Shown here piece after piece: positions 44,049 through 52,472 of a stretch of 64,000 bases of DNA. The stretch is from assembly GCF_900452515.1 (NCBI RefSeq), contig NZ_UGNW01000001.1, positions 124,001-188,000 on the forward strand, written 5' to 3'. This DNA comes from Legionella birminghamensis. GTDB taxonomy: Bacteria; Pseudomonadota; Gammaproteobacteria; Legionellales; Legionellaceae. Made by a program: the position numbers and the translations under genes. Positions within the stretch are counted from its first letter, which is position 1. Every line of letters starts with the position of its first letter. The notes beneath the pieces are model-generated. The model searched no databases. It worked only from the letters and a program-made list of their open reading frames with translations, and had not been told where the DNA came from.

Positions 44049-44834
44049 CTAAAAAGCATGTTCCTCGGCAGGAAATTGCGAATGTTTGACCTCATGAATA
44101 TAATTATTAATGGCCTGACGAAAATAGGCCTTTCCTTCGCAATACTGCTTCAGAAAATGAGGTTTGAAATCATTCAAGCCCAGCATATCATGCCAGACCA
44201 ATACCTGGCCGTCGGTTCCAACACCAGCACCTATGCCAATAGTCGGTATAGACAAGCTCTGGGTGATTTGTTCTGCTACCGTTTGCGGCACACATTCAAG
44301 AACTAGCGCGCAGCAGCCGGCTGATTCCAAATCCTTGGCTTGATGTAACAGCTTGTCAGCCTGCTCTTTGGTTTTGCCCTGCACTTTATATCCGCCAAGC
44401 TGGTGGACTGATTGGGGAGTAAGGCCAATATGACCGATGACCGGAACGCCGGCGGCAACCAGATGCGCTATGGTTTTACAAGTGTCCAGATCACCTCCTT
44501 CAATCTTTACCGCCTGTGCCCCGGCTTGAAGTAAACGCCTCACATTGGCAATGGTTTCCTGTTGCGATCCCTTATGAGCCAGGAAAGGCAAGTCAGTTAC
44601 CAGAAATTGCTTTTTTAATCCGCGGGCCACTGCAGCCGTGTGGAGTTCCATCATTTCAATGGTCGCCATTACGGTTGTTTCATGGCCGTGGACTGCCATT
44701 GCGACAGAGTCGCCAACCAGTACGCAATCCAGCTCGGTCTCGGCAAGGATGCAGGCAGAGGGGTAATCATAGCAGGTTAGAAAGGATATCTTTTCACCCA
44801 GTGATTTTTTTCGCTTAAAATCAGTAATTTTCAT
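44049..44834 (-). CDS. panB: 3-methyl-2-oxobutanoate hydroxymethyltransferase
   Basis: A 261-residue protein of normal length. It has KISFLTCYDYPSACI, VLVGDSVAMAVHGH (metal Asp), the catalytic-site VKIEGG, GHIGLTPQSVHQLGGYKVQGK and IPTIGIGAGVGTDGQVLVWHDMLG. It makes ketopantoate from alpha-ketoisovalerate and methylene-tetrahydrofolate, the first committed step to pantothenate. First gene of the panBC pair. The upstream divergent region holds two short palindromes. Confidence 0.97.
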   Translation of the reverse strand: MKITDFKRKKSLGEKISFLTCYDYPSACILAETELDCVLVGDSVAMAVHGHETTVMATIEMMELHTAAVARGLKKQFLVTDLPFLAHKGSQQETIANVRRLLQAGAQAVKIEGGDLDTCKTIAHLVAAGVPVIGHIGLTPQSVHQLGGYKVQGKTKEQADKLLHQAKDLESAGCCALVLECVPQTVAEQITQSLSIPTIGIGAGVGTDGQVLVWHDMLGLNDFKPHFLKQYCEGKAYFRQAINNYIHEVKHSQFPAEEHAF

Positions 44835-44925
44835 GTGATTCTCCCTGTCTGGGTGTTAGCAGGGGAAACTTCAGGTACCTGTCTCATGGATCAAGTCCTC
44901 CATATTAATGTGTATTGTAAAAAGT

Positions 44926-44962
44926 CACTGCCCTAGGGTCAGTGCTCGGGAGAATGTTCTCC
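44926..44962. promoter_or_regulatory. Two short palindromes in the panB / hydrolase divergent region
   Basis: CACTGCCCTAGGGTCAGTG (44926-44944, imperfect with one bulge) and GGAGAATGTTCTCC (44949-44962, perfect but for its centre) lie side by side between the two divergent starts. They could be operator sites; no known regulator motif is matched. Confidence 0.3.
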
Positions 44963-45046
44963 TTATTTAGATCATAAAGCACGCGCATCAAATTGCAAGA
45001 TGGGTTATAATTTACCATTAAATTTAAATAGCTGGCGGACGTTTTG

Positions 45047-45709
45047 ATGATACCTGTCGACAAATTAACTACAGCCGGAGAACACCCCTTTTTCTTTGAG
45101 GGAGAAGCTGGCAGCCTGGAGGCTGTGCTTACGGTACCGGCTGAATGCAAGACGCATTACATCGCCTTGCTCGGCCACCCCCATTCGCTGCAAGGGGGTA
45201 CTATGAATAATAAAGTAGTCACCACCATCGCGCGTGCCTTTAAAGAGAGGGGAATTCCCAGTATTCGCTTTAATTTCCGCGGGGTTGGGCAATCCATGGG
45301 GACTTATGATGCTGGGATTGGCGAAAGCGAGGATATGCTAAAGCTTGCCCGACTCTGGCACGAGGTAAAACCTGAGGCTGAAATTATCCTGGCTGGTTTT
45401 TCCTTTGGTTCTTTTGTCGCTTACCGTACGGCTGCACATTGTCCGCACCGTCTGCTCATTAGTGTGGCGCCGCCGGTTCACCATTATGATTATTCGCTGT
45501 TTACCCCCTCTGACTGGACTATTTTTCAGGGGGATGAAGATGATGTGGTGCCCCTGGCGCTGGTAGTTGAATTTGCGGCAGAGCATCCTGGTATTGAGCT
45601 AATACGTTTTGCCGATACCGGGCATTTCTTCCATGGAAAATTGCTCGAGTTGAAGGCTGCTCTGGCTCATCTTCTGATTTCACGAGAAATTGGTTATGAA
45701 TCTGCTTGA
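45047..45709 (+). CDS. Alpha/beta-hydrolase (COG2945-like)
   Basis: A 220-residue protein from the ATG at 45047, just after a TTG. HPHSLQGGTMNNKVVTTIARAFKERG and RFNFRGVGQSMGTYDAGIGESED lead to the nucleophile elbow GFSFGSF. The acid is in GDEDDVVP and the base in DTGHFFHGKL, so the Ser-Asp-His triad is complete. The substrate is unknown. The gene overlaps the start of zapE by 14 bases, suggesting coupled translation. Confidence 0.87.
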   Translation: MIPVDKLTTAGEHPFFFEGEAGSLEAVLTVPAECKTHYIALLGHPHSLQGGTMNNKVVTTIARAFKERGIPSIRFNFRGVGQSMGTYDAGIGESEDMLKLARLWHEVKPEAEIILAGFSFGSFVAYRTAAHCPHRLLISVAPPVHHYDYSLFTPSDWTIFQGDEDDVVPLALVVEFAAEHPGIELIRFADTGHFFHGKLLELKAALAHLLISREIGYESA

Positions 45710-46787
45710 ACGATATGATCTGGCGATTCAGACCGGCGATATAGAAGACGATCCCCTGCAGCGGAAAGTATTGCTAGTCCTTGAGCAATTGAGCGTTAAA
45801 TTAAGCGCCCCTAAAAAATTTTTCTCGTTTTCCCGCAGGAAAGCGCCGCTTAGCGGCTTGTATATGTATGGCTCAGTCGGAGTAGGAAAAACCTTTCTGA
45901 TGGATATGTTTTTCGAAAATTTAACCATTAAAGAAAAACTCCGCTTTCATTTTCATCATTTTATGCAGCAGGTCGATAAGCGCCTGCGTGCTCTGCAGGG
46001 CGTTAAAAATCCTTTGCAGCGCATTGCCAGCGATATTGCCCGCACGACCCGCGTCCTTTGTTTTGATGAGTTTATGGTTGATGATGTGGCCTATGCGATG
46101 ATTCTCGGTGAATTAATGCAGGCCTTGTTTGAACAGGGAATTGTCCTGGTAGCCACTTCCAATTGCTGCCCGGATAAACTTTACTGGAATGGGGTACAAA
46201 GACCGCGCTTTTTGCCGGCAATTGAGGCGATTAAGGCCCATTGCCAGGTTATAGCGCTTGGAGAGCGACGCGACTATCGTCTGGGACGCCAGAAGCATCT
46301 GGAGACTTATTTATATCCTTTAACGCCAGTCACAAAAGCAACTCTGGAAAATCAATTTATTGAGCTGGCTGGCAATTATCACGACGCGGGTGCCTTGCCA
46401 ATACAAAATCGGGATATCCCCTTCGTGATGAAAGCGGATGGCTTGATCTGGTTTGAGTTCAGGGTTATCTGTAACTTACCGCGCAGCCAGCTGGACTATC
46501 TGGAAATAGCTGAGCAGTTTGACACAATTTTTGTAAGCTCTATTCCTCAATTCAATGAAAAAGATACGATTTTTGCTATCCTGTTTATCCATTTCATTGA
46601 TGTCATGTATGATCGCGGTATCCGTTTAATCCTGTCCGCCGAGGTGCCTTTAGCGGAACTCTATCGCGCAGGGGAAATGTCGCATCCATTTAAACGCACC
46701 CTAAGCCGGCTGGAGGAAATGCAGTCAGAGGATTATCTAAGGCGCCGCACTAGCCGCTCAGGAAAACCTTTATCCAGCCTGGGTTAG
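45696..46787 (+). CDS. zapE: Cell division ATPase ZapE (AFG1 family)
   Basis: A 363-residue protein from the ATG at 45696. Walker A is GSVGVGKTFLMDMFF, Walker B is VLCFDEFMVDDVA, and sensor 1 is VLVATSNCCPDKLYWNGVQR. The middle part RRDYRL and the closing FKRTLSRLEEMQSEDYLRR are as in the family. ZapE binds FtsZ and is needed for division under stress in E. coli. Overlaps the hydrolase gene. Confidence 0.94.
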   Translation: MNLLERYDLAIQTGDIEDDPLQRKVLLVLEQLSVKLSAPKKFFSFSRRKAPLSGLYMYGSVGVGKTFLMDMFFENLTIKEKLRFHFHHFMQQVDKRLRALQGVKNPLQRIASDIARTTRVLCFDEFMVDDVAYAMILGELMQALFEQGIVLVATSNCCPDKLYWNGVQRPRFLPAIEAIKAHCQVIALGERRDYRLGRQKHLETYLYPLTPVTKATLENQFIELAGNYHDAGALPIQNRDIPFVMKADGLIWFEFRVICNLPRSQLDYLEIAEQFDTIFVSSIPQFNEKDTIFAILFIHFIDVMYDRGIRLILSAEVPLAELYRAGEMSHPFKRTLSRLEEMQSEDYLRRRTSRSGKPLSSLG

Positions 46788-46800
46788 ATTATTAAACAAC

Positions 46801-48933
46801 TCAATTTTTAGGTTGATTTTTAATTTCGTCAATATCCTCAACAACCACTTCTCCATGAGTCTTCCAAAAGGCAAACGTTCCTTTGCTGATTTTGGAATAA
46901 ATCCCAAGGGTTAGAACATTAAAAAGACCCTCCAGAAAAATTTGATCTATTGAGGAGTTTCTTCGAGTCTGCAGTATGCCTTTGTTCTGTTCGGTAAGAT
47001 GAGCTTCCATATTACTGATTTTGGCCTGTGGATCGGGAACAGCGGGATCTGAAAGTGAGTTAAGCATTTTGCTGACAATATCATATTTCTGATTGGCTAA
47101 ATTTGAAGGATCCTTCGTTGTCGACCGCTGCAAGTGGTTTTTATAATTCTCACACAACTTTACAAGTTTTTTTAATTTCCTGATCTGCTCTGCATTAACG
47201 TTCTCCCGCGCGGGAGCTGTCGCCATTGGCTCTGCGGGGATTGCTGTCTGCACTTGTACTTTAGGAGGCTCTGCAGGAATTGCTGTCTGCACGTGTACTT
47301 TAGGAGGCTCTGCAGGAATTGCTGTCTGCACGTGTACTTTAGGAGGCTCTGCAGGAATTGCTGCCTTCACGTGTACTTTAGGAGGCTCTGGAGGAATTGC
47401 TGCCTTCACATGTACTTTAGGGGCTTCTGCAGGAATTGCTGTCTTCACTTGTACTTTAGGGGCCTCTGCACGGGGGGCACGCCGACTTGCCTCTTGTAAG
47501 GCAATCTTTATAAATTCAGGAATAAGATTTTTATTTATATCTTTTTCAGCGCTTATTTCGGCTGCTAAAGCGCTGGCGTCAGCGAGCATCTGCTCTTTAT
47601 GATTACGATACAATTTACACATTTCTTGCCAGCAATCAGCGGGGGAACGTGAGTTTGGGGCCTGAAGTTTATAAAAGTGCAACAGGGGACTGTTTTTCAG
47701 AAAAGGTTTGCTTTCTAAATATTGTATAAAACCTGCATAAAGCCCTTGCTTCCATTGCATGGTTTGATAGCAGGTAATTTTCCCTTTCATCAATCCTTCT
47801 ATCCATGAGGCATCCCCGGTTAATCCGACAAAGGGATCGGATTCATTCAACACAGCCTGAACAGTCGACCGCTGTAAACGTTTGGGATTGATAAGCCGTA
47901 TGTTAAATCCATCTGTTTGGCCTGTATTAATAAGCGATTTTGAAGTGAATTCATCCGAAGATCCCTTAAGATCATAACGGGCTTTTGCTATTTTACTGCG
48001 ATATTCAGGCGCAAGCGTATTTAAAGCATTTTCATAGATTTTTTGTAGATCATCAGGATTTATGAAGCCCGGGATTACAATGTCGATATTTAATTTTTCG
48101 CCGCGATCTATCGCCAATTTAATAGCATTCTGAATATATGATTCAGCTTTGACGTTAAATCTTGCTGCCGTTAAACGATCATTATCAAAAAAATATCCGT
48201 AAAAAAGCTGGGTGTTTTCATGATAAAGGGCTTTTTGACTCACATCAGAGTTATTAATCAAATGAGTTAAAAAACTTTTATCCAGTGGATCAATGGTTTC
48301 GAATCCATCGTTAGAGGTGACAGTGCTATCAATATAGACACCCTTTTCCCCAGATCCAAATCCAGTACGCATTACCACGTCACTGGGATAATACACTCTG
48401 TTATTAACATGGCTTAAACCGTATTCTGCAACTGTAATAATTTTTTTGCCAAAACGATGGAGTTCATCGTGATCTTCCCTAACCAATCGATGTGGATTAC
48501 CAATCACTGCGATGACATCCACCGAAGCGAGTTTGGAGGCGATTGGACCAGTCCTAATTTGTCGATGAATATCTTTCCAGCCATGCCAGCCTGTCTGGAC
48601 TGTCCCCCAGTTTTTATCGGATAGTTCTGTCAATTGTTGACTAGAAATGACTTGTCCGCTTTTATTATCAATAATACCGTTTGATGTGATGCTTACACGA
48701 TCATAATCCGCGCTATCAATGACGGTTAAACTCACTAAATGACTTTGTGTTCCTAATTCCTTTTCCAGAAATTCCTGTAAATCTTTTTGATAGCTGCTGA
48801 TATCCCGCTTGACAATCCATTCGAATTTCATATCAGGTGACTGAGCCAAAAGGGCTTTCATGAAACTCGTGGCAGCGACTAAATCACCACCGCGCTGGTG
48901 CATAAAAGAAGTTAGAATAGCTGTAGTCGGCAT
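46801..48933 (-). CDS. Unknown 710-residue protein with 13-residue Pro-rich tandem repeats
   Basis: Residues 1-470 look like an alpha/beta, possibly GT-B-like fold (MPTTAILTSFMHQRGGDLVAATSFMKALL at the start; DPFVGLTGDASWIEGLM and ITCYQTMQWKQGLYAGFI later), but I cannot assign a family. Residues about 487-566 are six tandem copies of the type AIPAEPPKVHVQT. A coiled coil (KLKKLVKLCENYKNHLQ) and a short end (VVVEDIDEIKNQPKN) follow. No signal peptide. A eukaryote-style disordered linker in a Legionella-like genome suggests an effector, unproven. Confidence 0.7.
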   Translation of the reverse strand: MPTTAILTSFMHQRGGDLVAATSFMKALLAQSPDMKFEWIVKRDISSYQKDLQEFLEKELGTQSHLVSLTVIDSADYDRVSITSNGIIDNKSGQVISSQQLTELSDKNWGTVQTGWHGWKDIHRQIRTGPIASKLASVDVIAVIGNPHRLVREDHDELHRFGKKIITVAEYGLSHVNNRVYYPSDVVMRTGFGSGEKGVYIDSTVTSNDGFETIDPLDKSFLTHLINNSDVSQKALYHENTQLFYGYFFDNDRLTAARFNVKAESYIQNAIKLAIDRGEKLNIDIVIPGFINPDDLQKIYENALNTLAPEYRSKIAKARYDLKGSSDEFTSKSLINTGQTDGFNIRLINPKRLQRSTVQAVLNESDPFVGLTGDASWIEGLMKGKITCYQTMQWKQGLYAGFIQYLESKPFLKNSPLLHFYKLQAPNSRSPADCWQEMCKLYRNHKEQMLADASALAAEISAEKDINKNLIPEFIKIALQEASRRAPRAEAPKVQVKTAIPAEAPKVHVKAAIPPEPPKVHVKAAIPAEPPKVHVQTAIPAEPPKVHVQTAIPAEPPKVQVQTAIPAEPMATAPARENVNAEQIRKLKKLVKLCENYKNHLQRSTTKDPSNLANQKYDIVSKMLNSLSDPAVPDPQAKISNMEAHLTEQNKGILQTRRNSSIDQIFLEGLFNVLTLGIYSKISKGTFAFWKTHGEVVVEDIDEIKNQPKN
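47240..47473 (-). repeat. Six 39-bp tandem repeats inside the 710-residue protein gene
   Basis: Six in-frame units of 39 bases each, including two nearly identical neighbours, encode the 13-residue repeat AIPAEPPKVHVQT and variants. The outer units differ more (KVHVK, KVQVK). Copy number may vary among strains. Confidence 0.9.
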
Positions 48934-49016
48934 AATAGGAGGCTCTTTAACACTGAGATATCCCTTAATTTTAGTTTCTCAATATTAAGGAATTATTAAT
49001 TTGGCACAAATTGACA

Positions 49017-49211
49017 ATGTATGTAATTAATTTGTACAATTTTGGTCGATTTCAAGAAGGCTACTTGACTGAAGAAGAGCATTCCTTTTACCTCAGGGAG
49101 CTTACTAAGCTTGAGGGGTTTTCGCTATCTGTGGGCTCCCAAATGCTGGTGTTGGACATCATCGACAAAGTTCAGGCCGGCGCAAAAAACGCGGCCTTTA
49201 AAAAAGCCTGA
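49017..49211 (+). CDS. Small hypothetical protein
   Basis: A 64-residue frame from ATG 49017 (a TTG six bases earlier is also possible). It reads MYVINLYNFGRFQEGYLTEEEHSFYLRELTKL (in two pieces), has a natural composition, and ends in a basic KNAAFKKA. The ribosome-binding site is poor. No family recognised. It is divergent from the 710-residue gene and precedes the metalloprotease by 83 bases. Confidence 0.45.
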   Translation: MYVINLYNFGRFQEGYLTEEEHSFYLRELTKLEGFSLSVGSQMLVLDIIDKVQAGAKNAAFKKA

Positions 49212-49294
49212 TGATAAAAAATTTCATTTGTGGATAAGCAGGTAGCTTGGTATAGTTCCCTGCTCAAAATTATCTTAAATAGGATTTAAGAACA

Positions 49295-51475
49295 ATGATA
49301 CGGATGTTTGCAGCTGCTCTTTTAGTATTATTTTCTTCCATTTTATTGGCTCAAGCGGCAATTGTCATTAGTGAGGATGTGAATCCTGCCTCAGCTCCTT
49401 TGTCCAATGATCTCTCTTTAACAGTTAAACATTACCGCCTGGTTAAAATTGACATCCAGAAACTTTATTCTGAATTGGCAGCAGCACCACACCGGGACCA
49501 GTTATCAAATAGCGAAGCACTTATTATTGAGCTTCCTCTTCCAGATGGTAGTAACCGACAGTTTAAGCTTGTAGAAAATTCAACGATGGCTCCAGAGCTG
49601 GCCGACAAGTTTCCTGAAATTAAAACGTATGATGCCTATGGAATCGGTGATTCAGATGAATTTGGGAAACTTGATCTTACAAGCAATGGTTTTCATGCAA
49701 TGATCATGATCCCTGGCAAGGATAGTGTTTTCATTGATCCTGTAGAAAAAGATAATACGCAATATTACAGGGTATATTACAAAAAGGATTTTAGGACGAA
49801 GAAGAAAATAAAATGCGGTGTGCAGAGCCAGAATAAGCCTCTGAAACAAGCCAAATCCCTTGTTAAATTCGCCGCTTGCGAATTGAAAAAATATCGTCTG
49901 GCGATGGCGGCCACCGCACAATACACGGCATTCTATGGCGGCACAGTAGCCGGGGCATTGGCAGGGGAAGTCACAACGGTCAATCGTGTCAATGGTATCT
50001 ATGAGCGTGAGGCTGCGATCACACTGCAGCTGATTGCAAATAATGCTGCCATTATTTATACCAATCCGAATAATCAACCCTATACAAGCGGGAATCCAGA
50101 GGCTTTGATTGAGGAAAATCAGGACAATCTCGATGCAGTGATTGGTTCTGCAAACTATGATATTGGCCATGTCGTGGATGCGGCAGGGAGCGGATTGGCG
50201 AGTCTGGGCAGCGTCTGTGACCCGGCTGAGAAAGCAAAGGGCGCCACAGGGCAGACAAATCCAATCGGTGACCCCTTTGATGTGGATTATGTAGCCCATG
50301 AGATTGGCCATCAGTTTGGTGCAAACCATGTGCAGAATAATAGCTGCCAACGCAATAACCCCACAGCCGTAGAACCAGGCAGCGGCAGTACTATAATGGG
50401 TTATGCAGGAATCTGCGCCCCCAATGTGCAAGCTAATTCGAGTGCATATTTTAATGGCATCAGCTTACAGGAAATAGGCCAGTTTGTGTCAGAGCCTACT
50501 CATACTTGCGCGGTTAAAAGTCCGATTTTTCGCGCACCAGTTATCAGGGATACAGATGGTTTCCATTATATTCCAGTCAGCACGCCATTTAGCTTGACGG
50601 CTGTGGCAAGCAGTCCTGCACGCAATCTTCTAACCTATACCTGGGAACAAATGAATAACGAGGTATCTATTCAGCCTCCGGTCAGCACGGCAACAGGCGG
50701 ACCCAATTTCCGAAGTATTGATCCCTCTGTGTCCGGGACTCGTTTTTTTCCTAATCTCATCTCATTAGCGAATAATGGTCCTTTCACCTGGGAGGTGTTG
50801 CCTTCTGTTTCCAGAATTTTAAAATTCAGGGTTTCAGTTCGCTCAAATATCGCAGGGGGCTCCTGTAATGCCTATACCGATGTCACTCTGACTACTACGG
50901 CTAACGCAGGGCCATTTGTGGTAACTTATCCAAATGCCCCGGGTGTTAGCTGGCTGGGCGATACAGTACAACCAGTCATGTGGAATGTCGCTAATACGAA
51001 TCTGTTACCCGTTAATGCCCAATTTGTGGATATTCTTCTGTCAATTGATGGCGGTATCACCTACCCTTATGTTTTATTAAAAGGAGCGCTTAATGCCGGC
51101 ATTGCCAATGTGACAATCCCGAGCCTGGCGACAACGACAGCCCGAATTATGGTAAGGGCATCTAATGGCAATTTTTTTAATATCTCGGCAAATAATTTCA
51201 GCATCCTGACCAGGCTTAATTTAACTCAGGCAGAACGTAATCCGATGAACAAAACCGAGGCTTTCATTTATTACACCGGCCTGGATACACGTTTTATAAG
51301 CAACTATAGCGTTAATGGCTTAGCTAACGCGACAGTCACACTGGATCCAGCACACCGCCGTCTTATTGTCGGAAATATTCTGACGCCGCGTAAGATAAAT
51401 GTTTCGATAACGGTTGTTAGACAGGGTGGTATCAGCGAAACATCGAATCTAATCACTATTCCAGGTATTTTGTAA
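49295..51475 (+). CDS. Secreted metzincin zinc metalloprotease (reprolysin-like)
   Basis: A 726-residue protein with a signal peptide (FAAALLVLFSSILLAQA). A pro-region reaches about residue 200. The catalytic part has VAHEIGHQFGANH (HExxHxxGxxH, near residue 336) and the Met-turn STIMGYAG, which together define a metzincin. Paired cysteines flank the site. Two or three Ig-like beta domains follow to the end. It is likely exported through the Sec pathway and perhaps type II secretion. The substrate is unknown. A small outer-membrane protein gene follows after 11 bases. Confidence 0.88.
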   Translation: MIRMFAAALLVLFSSILLAQAAIVISEDVNPASAPLSNDLSLTVKHYRLVKIDIQKLYSELAAAPHRDQLSNSEALIIELPLPDGSNRQFKLVENSTMAPELADKFPEIKTYDAYGIGDSDEFGKLDLTSNGFHAMIMIPGKDSVFIDPVEKDNTQYYRVYYKKDFRTKKKIKCGVQSQNKPLKQAKSLVKFAACELKKYRLAMAATAQYTAFYGGTVAGALAGEVTTVNRVNGIYEREAAITLQLIANNAAIIYTNPNNQPYTSGNPEALIEENQDNLDAVIGSANYDIGHVVDAAGSGLASLGSVCDPAEKAKGATGQTNPIGDPFDVDYVAHEIGHQFGANHVQNNSCQRNNPTAVEPGSGSTIMGYAGICAPNVQANSSAYFNGISLQEIGQFVSEPTHTCAVKSPIFRAPVIRDTDGFHYIPVSTPFSLTAVASSPARNLLTYTWEQMNNEVSIQPPVSTATGGPNFRSIDPSVSGTRFFPNLISLANNGPFTWEVLPSVSRILKFRVSVRSNIAGGSCNAYTDVTLTTTANAGPFVVTYPNAPGVSWLGDTVQPVMWNVANTNLLPVNAQFVDILLSIDGGITYPYVLLKGALNAGIANVTIPSLATTTARIMVRASNGNFFNISANNFSILTRLNLTQAERNPMNKTEAFIYYTGLDTRFISNYSVNGLANATVTLDPAHRRLIVGNILTPRKINVSITVVRQGGISETSNLITIPGIL

Positions 51476-51486
51476 ACGAGGTTATT

Positions 51487-52164
51487 ATGAACAAAAAATT
51501 CCTATTGGTTGTGTTGAATCTATTGGCGCTTAATGCGAATGCTCATTGGCTCACTGCGGTCAATCTAGGCGTCAATGCTGTCAATATTGAAAAAAATCTG
51601 GTTTATCCCCTCGGGGATCCTTTTAGCAGCACTGAACATTATCGCAGTGCCTATACCAATTTTCACGGTCAATTGGCACTGGCGTATAATTTTGTGTTGA
51701 CTGGGCAAATTGCTCTGGCATTGGAAGGCGATGCTGATTTGTTTACCGGGCGTTCAAAGCACGTTATTAATAACTGGTTTCTTGATGAGTCTGTTTTAGC
51801 GAAGGAAAAGCTGAACTATGGCTTTAGTGTTTTCGCATTACCAGAATACCGTTACAATGAGAGTTTGCGTATTTTTGCCGGACCTGGCGTATCCCGCAGC
51901 CAATTTAAAATCTATTCAAACAATACTGCAGGGAATGTTGGTGTTACAGGGAATTTTGATCAATGGTTAACTGGCTGGGGAGTTAAGCTGGGCATAGCAA
52001 ATCAATTAACGGCCAATAAAGAACTGTTATTAACTTATCAATTTACTCAATACAATAGCCTGGATCGAACTGGCCTTGAGCCTCTATCGGGGGAGTTGCT
52101 CCGCGGTCATTATAAGCCAGAAGCCAATCTGTTCATGATAGGGTTGCGGATGACGATGGCCTGA
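51487..52164 (+). CDS. Small outer-membrane beta-barrel protein
   Basis: A 225-residue protein with a signal peptide (KKFLLVVLNLLALNANA). Alternating strands (LALAYNFVLTGQIALALEGDADLF; YGFSVFALPEYRYNESLRIFAGPGVS) end in FMIGLRMTMA. This resembles OmpA/OmpW-like eight-stranded barrels. Function unknown. It starts 11 bases after the metalloprotease and is probably co-transcribed with it. Confidence 0.75.
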   Translation: MNKKFLLVVLNLLALNANAHWLTAVNLGVNAVNIEKNLVYPLGDPFSSTEHYRSAYTNFHGQLALAYNFVLTGQIALALEGDADLFTGRSKHVINNWFLDESVLAKEKLNYGFSVFALPEYRYNESLRIFAGPGVSRSQFKIYSNNTAGNVGVTGNFDQWLTGWGVKLGIANQLTANKELLLTYQFTQYNSLDRTGLEPLSGELLRGHYKPEANLFMIGLRMTMA

Positions 52165-52182
52165 ACAAAATAAAATACAAAT

Positions 52183-52201
52183 GAGAATGATTATCGATAT
52201 C
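52183..52201 (+). promoter_or_regulatory. Fur box upstream of feoA
   Basis: GAGAATGATTATCGATATC matches 15 of 19 positions of the classical Fur consensus. It is centred about 53 bases before the feoA ATG, where a promoter is expected. This predicts repression by iron-loaded Fur. Confidence 0.75.
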
Positions 52202-52244
52202 ATTTGTGTTAAAATTAAATTTTGCAGTTAATTTTCCAGGCTCG

Positions 52245-52472
52245 ATGCGAATAGAAGATTTTAAAAAAGGCGACTGTGCACGCTTGCTTGATTTCGGTTT
52301 GACCGATCCTGCCTATCGGCGCCGGCTGCTCTCTTTGGGCATTACGCGTGGCGTTGAATTACAGATTGTTCGTGTTGCCCCTCTGGGTTGCCCTATACAA
52401 GTGGATGTACGAGGTACCTCTATCAGTTTGCGCCGGGAAGAAGCGCGTCATTTGCTTCTGGAGAAGGCATAA
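52245..52472 (+). CDS. feoA: Ferrous iron transport protein A
   Basis: A 75-residue SH3-like protein from ATG 52245 (MRIEDFKKGDCARLLDFG). The frame extends up to 52206, but the Fur box and the likely ribosome-binding site (CAGG) favour the internal ATG. It carries RRLLSLGITRGVELQIVRVAPLGCPIQVDVRG, typical of FeoA. It assists FeoB at the inner membrane. Its TAA overlaps the feoB ATG (TAATG). Confidence 0.95.
   Translation: MRIEDFKKGDCARLLDFGLTDPAYRRRLLSLGITRGVELQIVRVAPLGCPIQVDVRGTSISLRREEARHLLLEKA

Noticed and set aside
47254-47499. A plus-strand Cys/Arg-rich repeat protein
   Set aside because: It is the reverse reading of the 39-bp repeats of the minus-strand 710-residue gene.
49652-50431. 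A 259-residue frame antisense to the metalloprotease
   Set aside because: It lies wholly inside a well-supported gene carrying the zinc motif, and its own translation has no recognisable domain.
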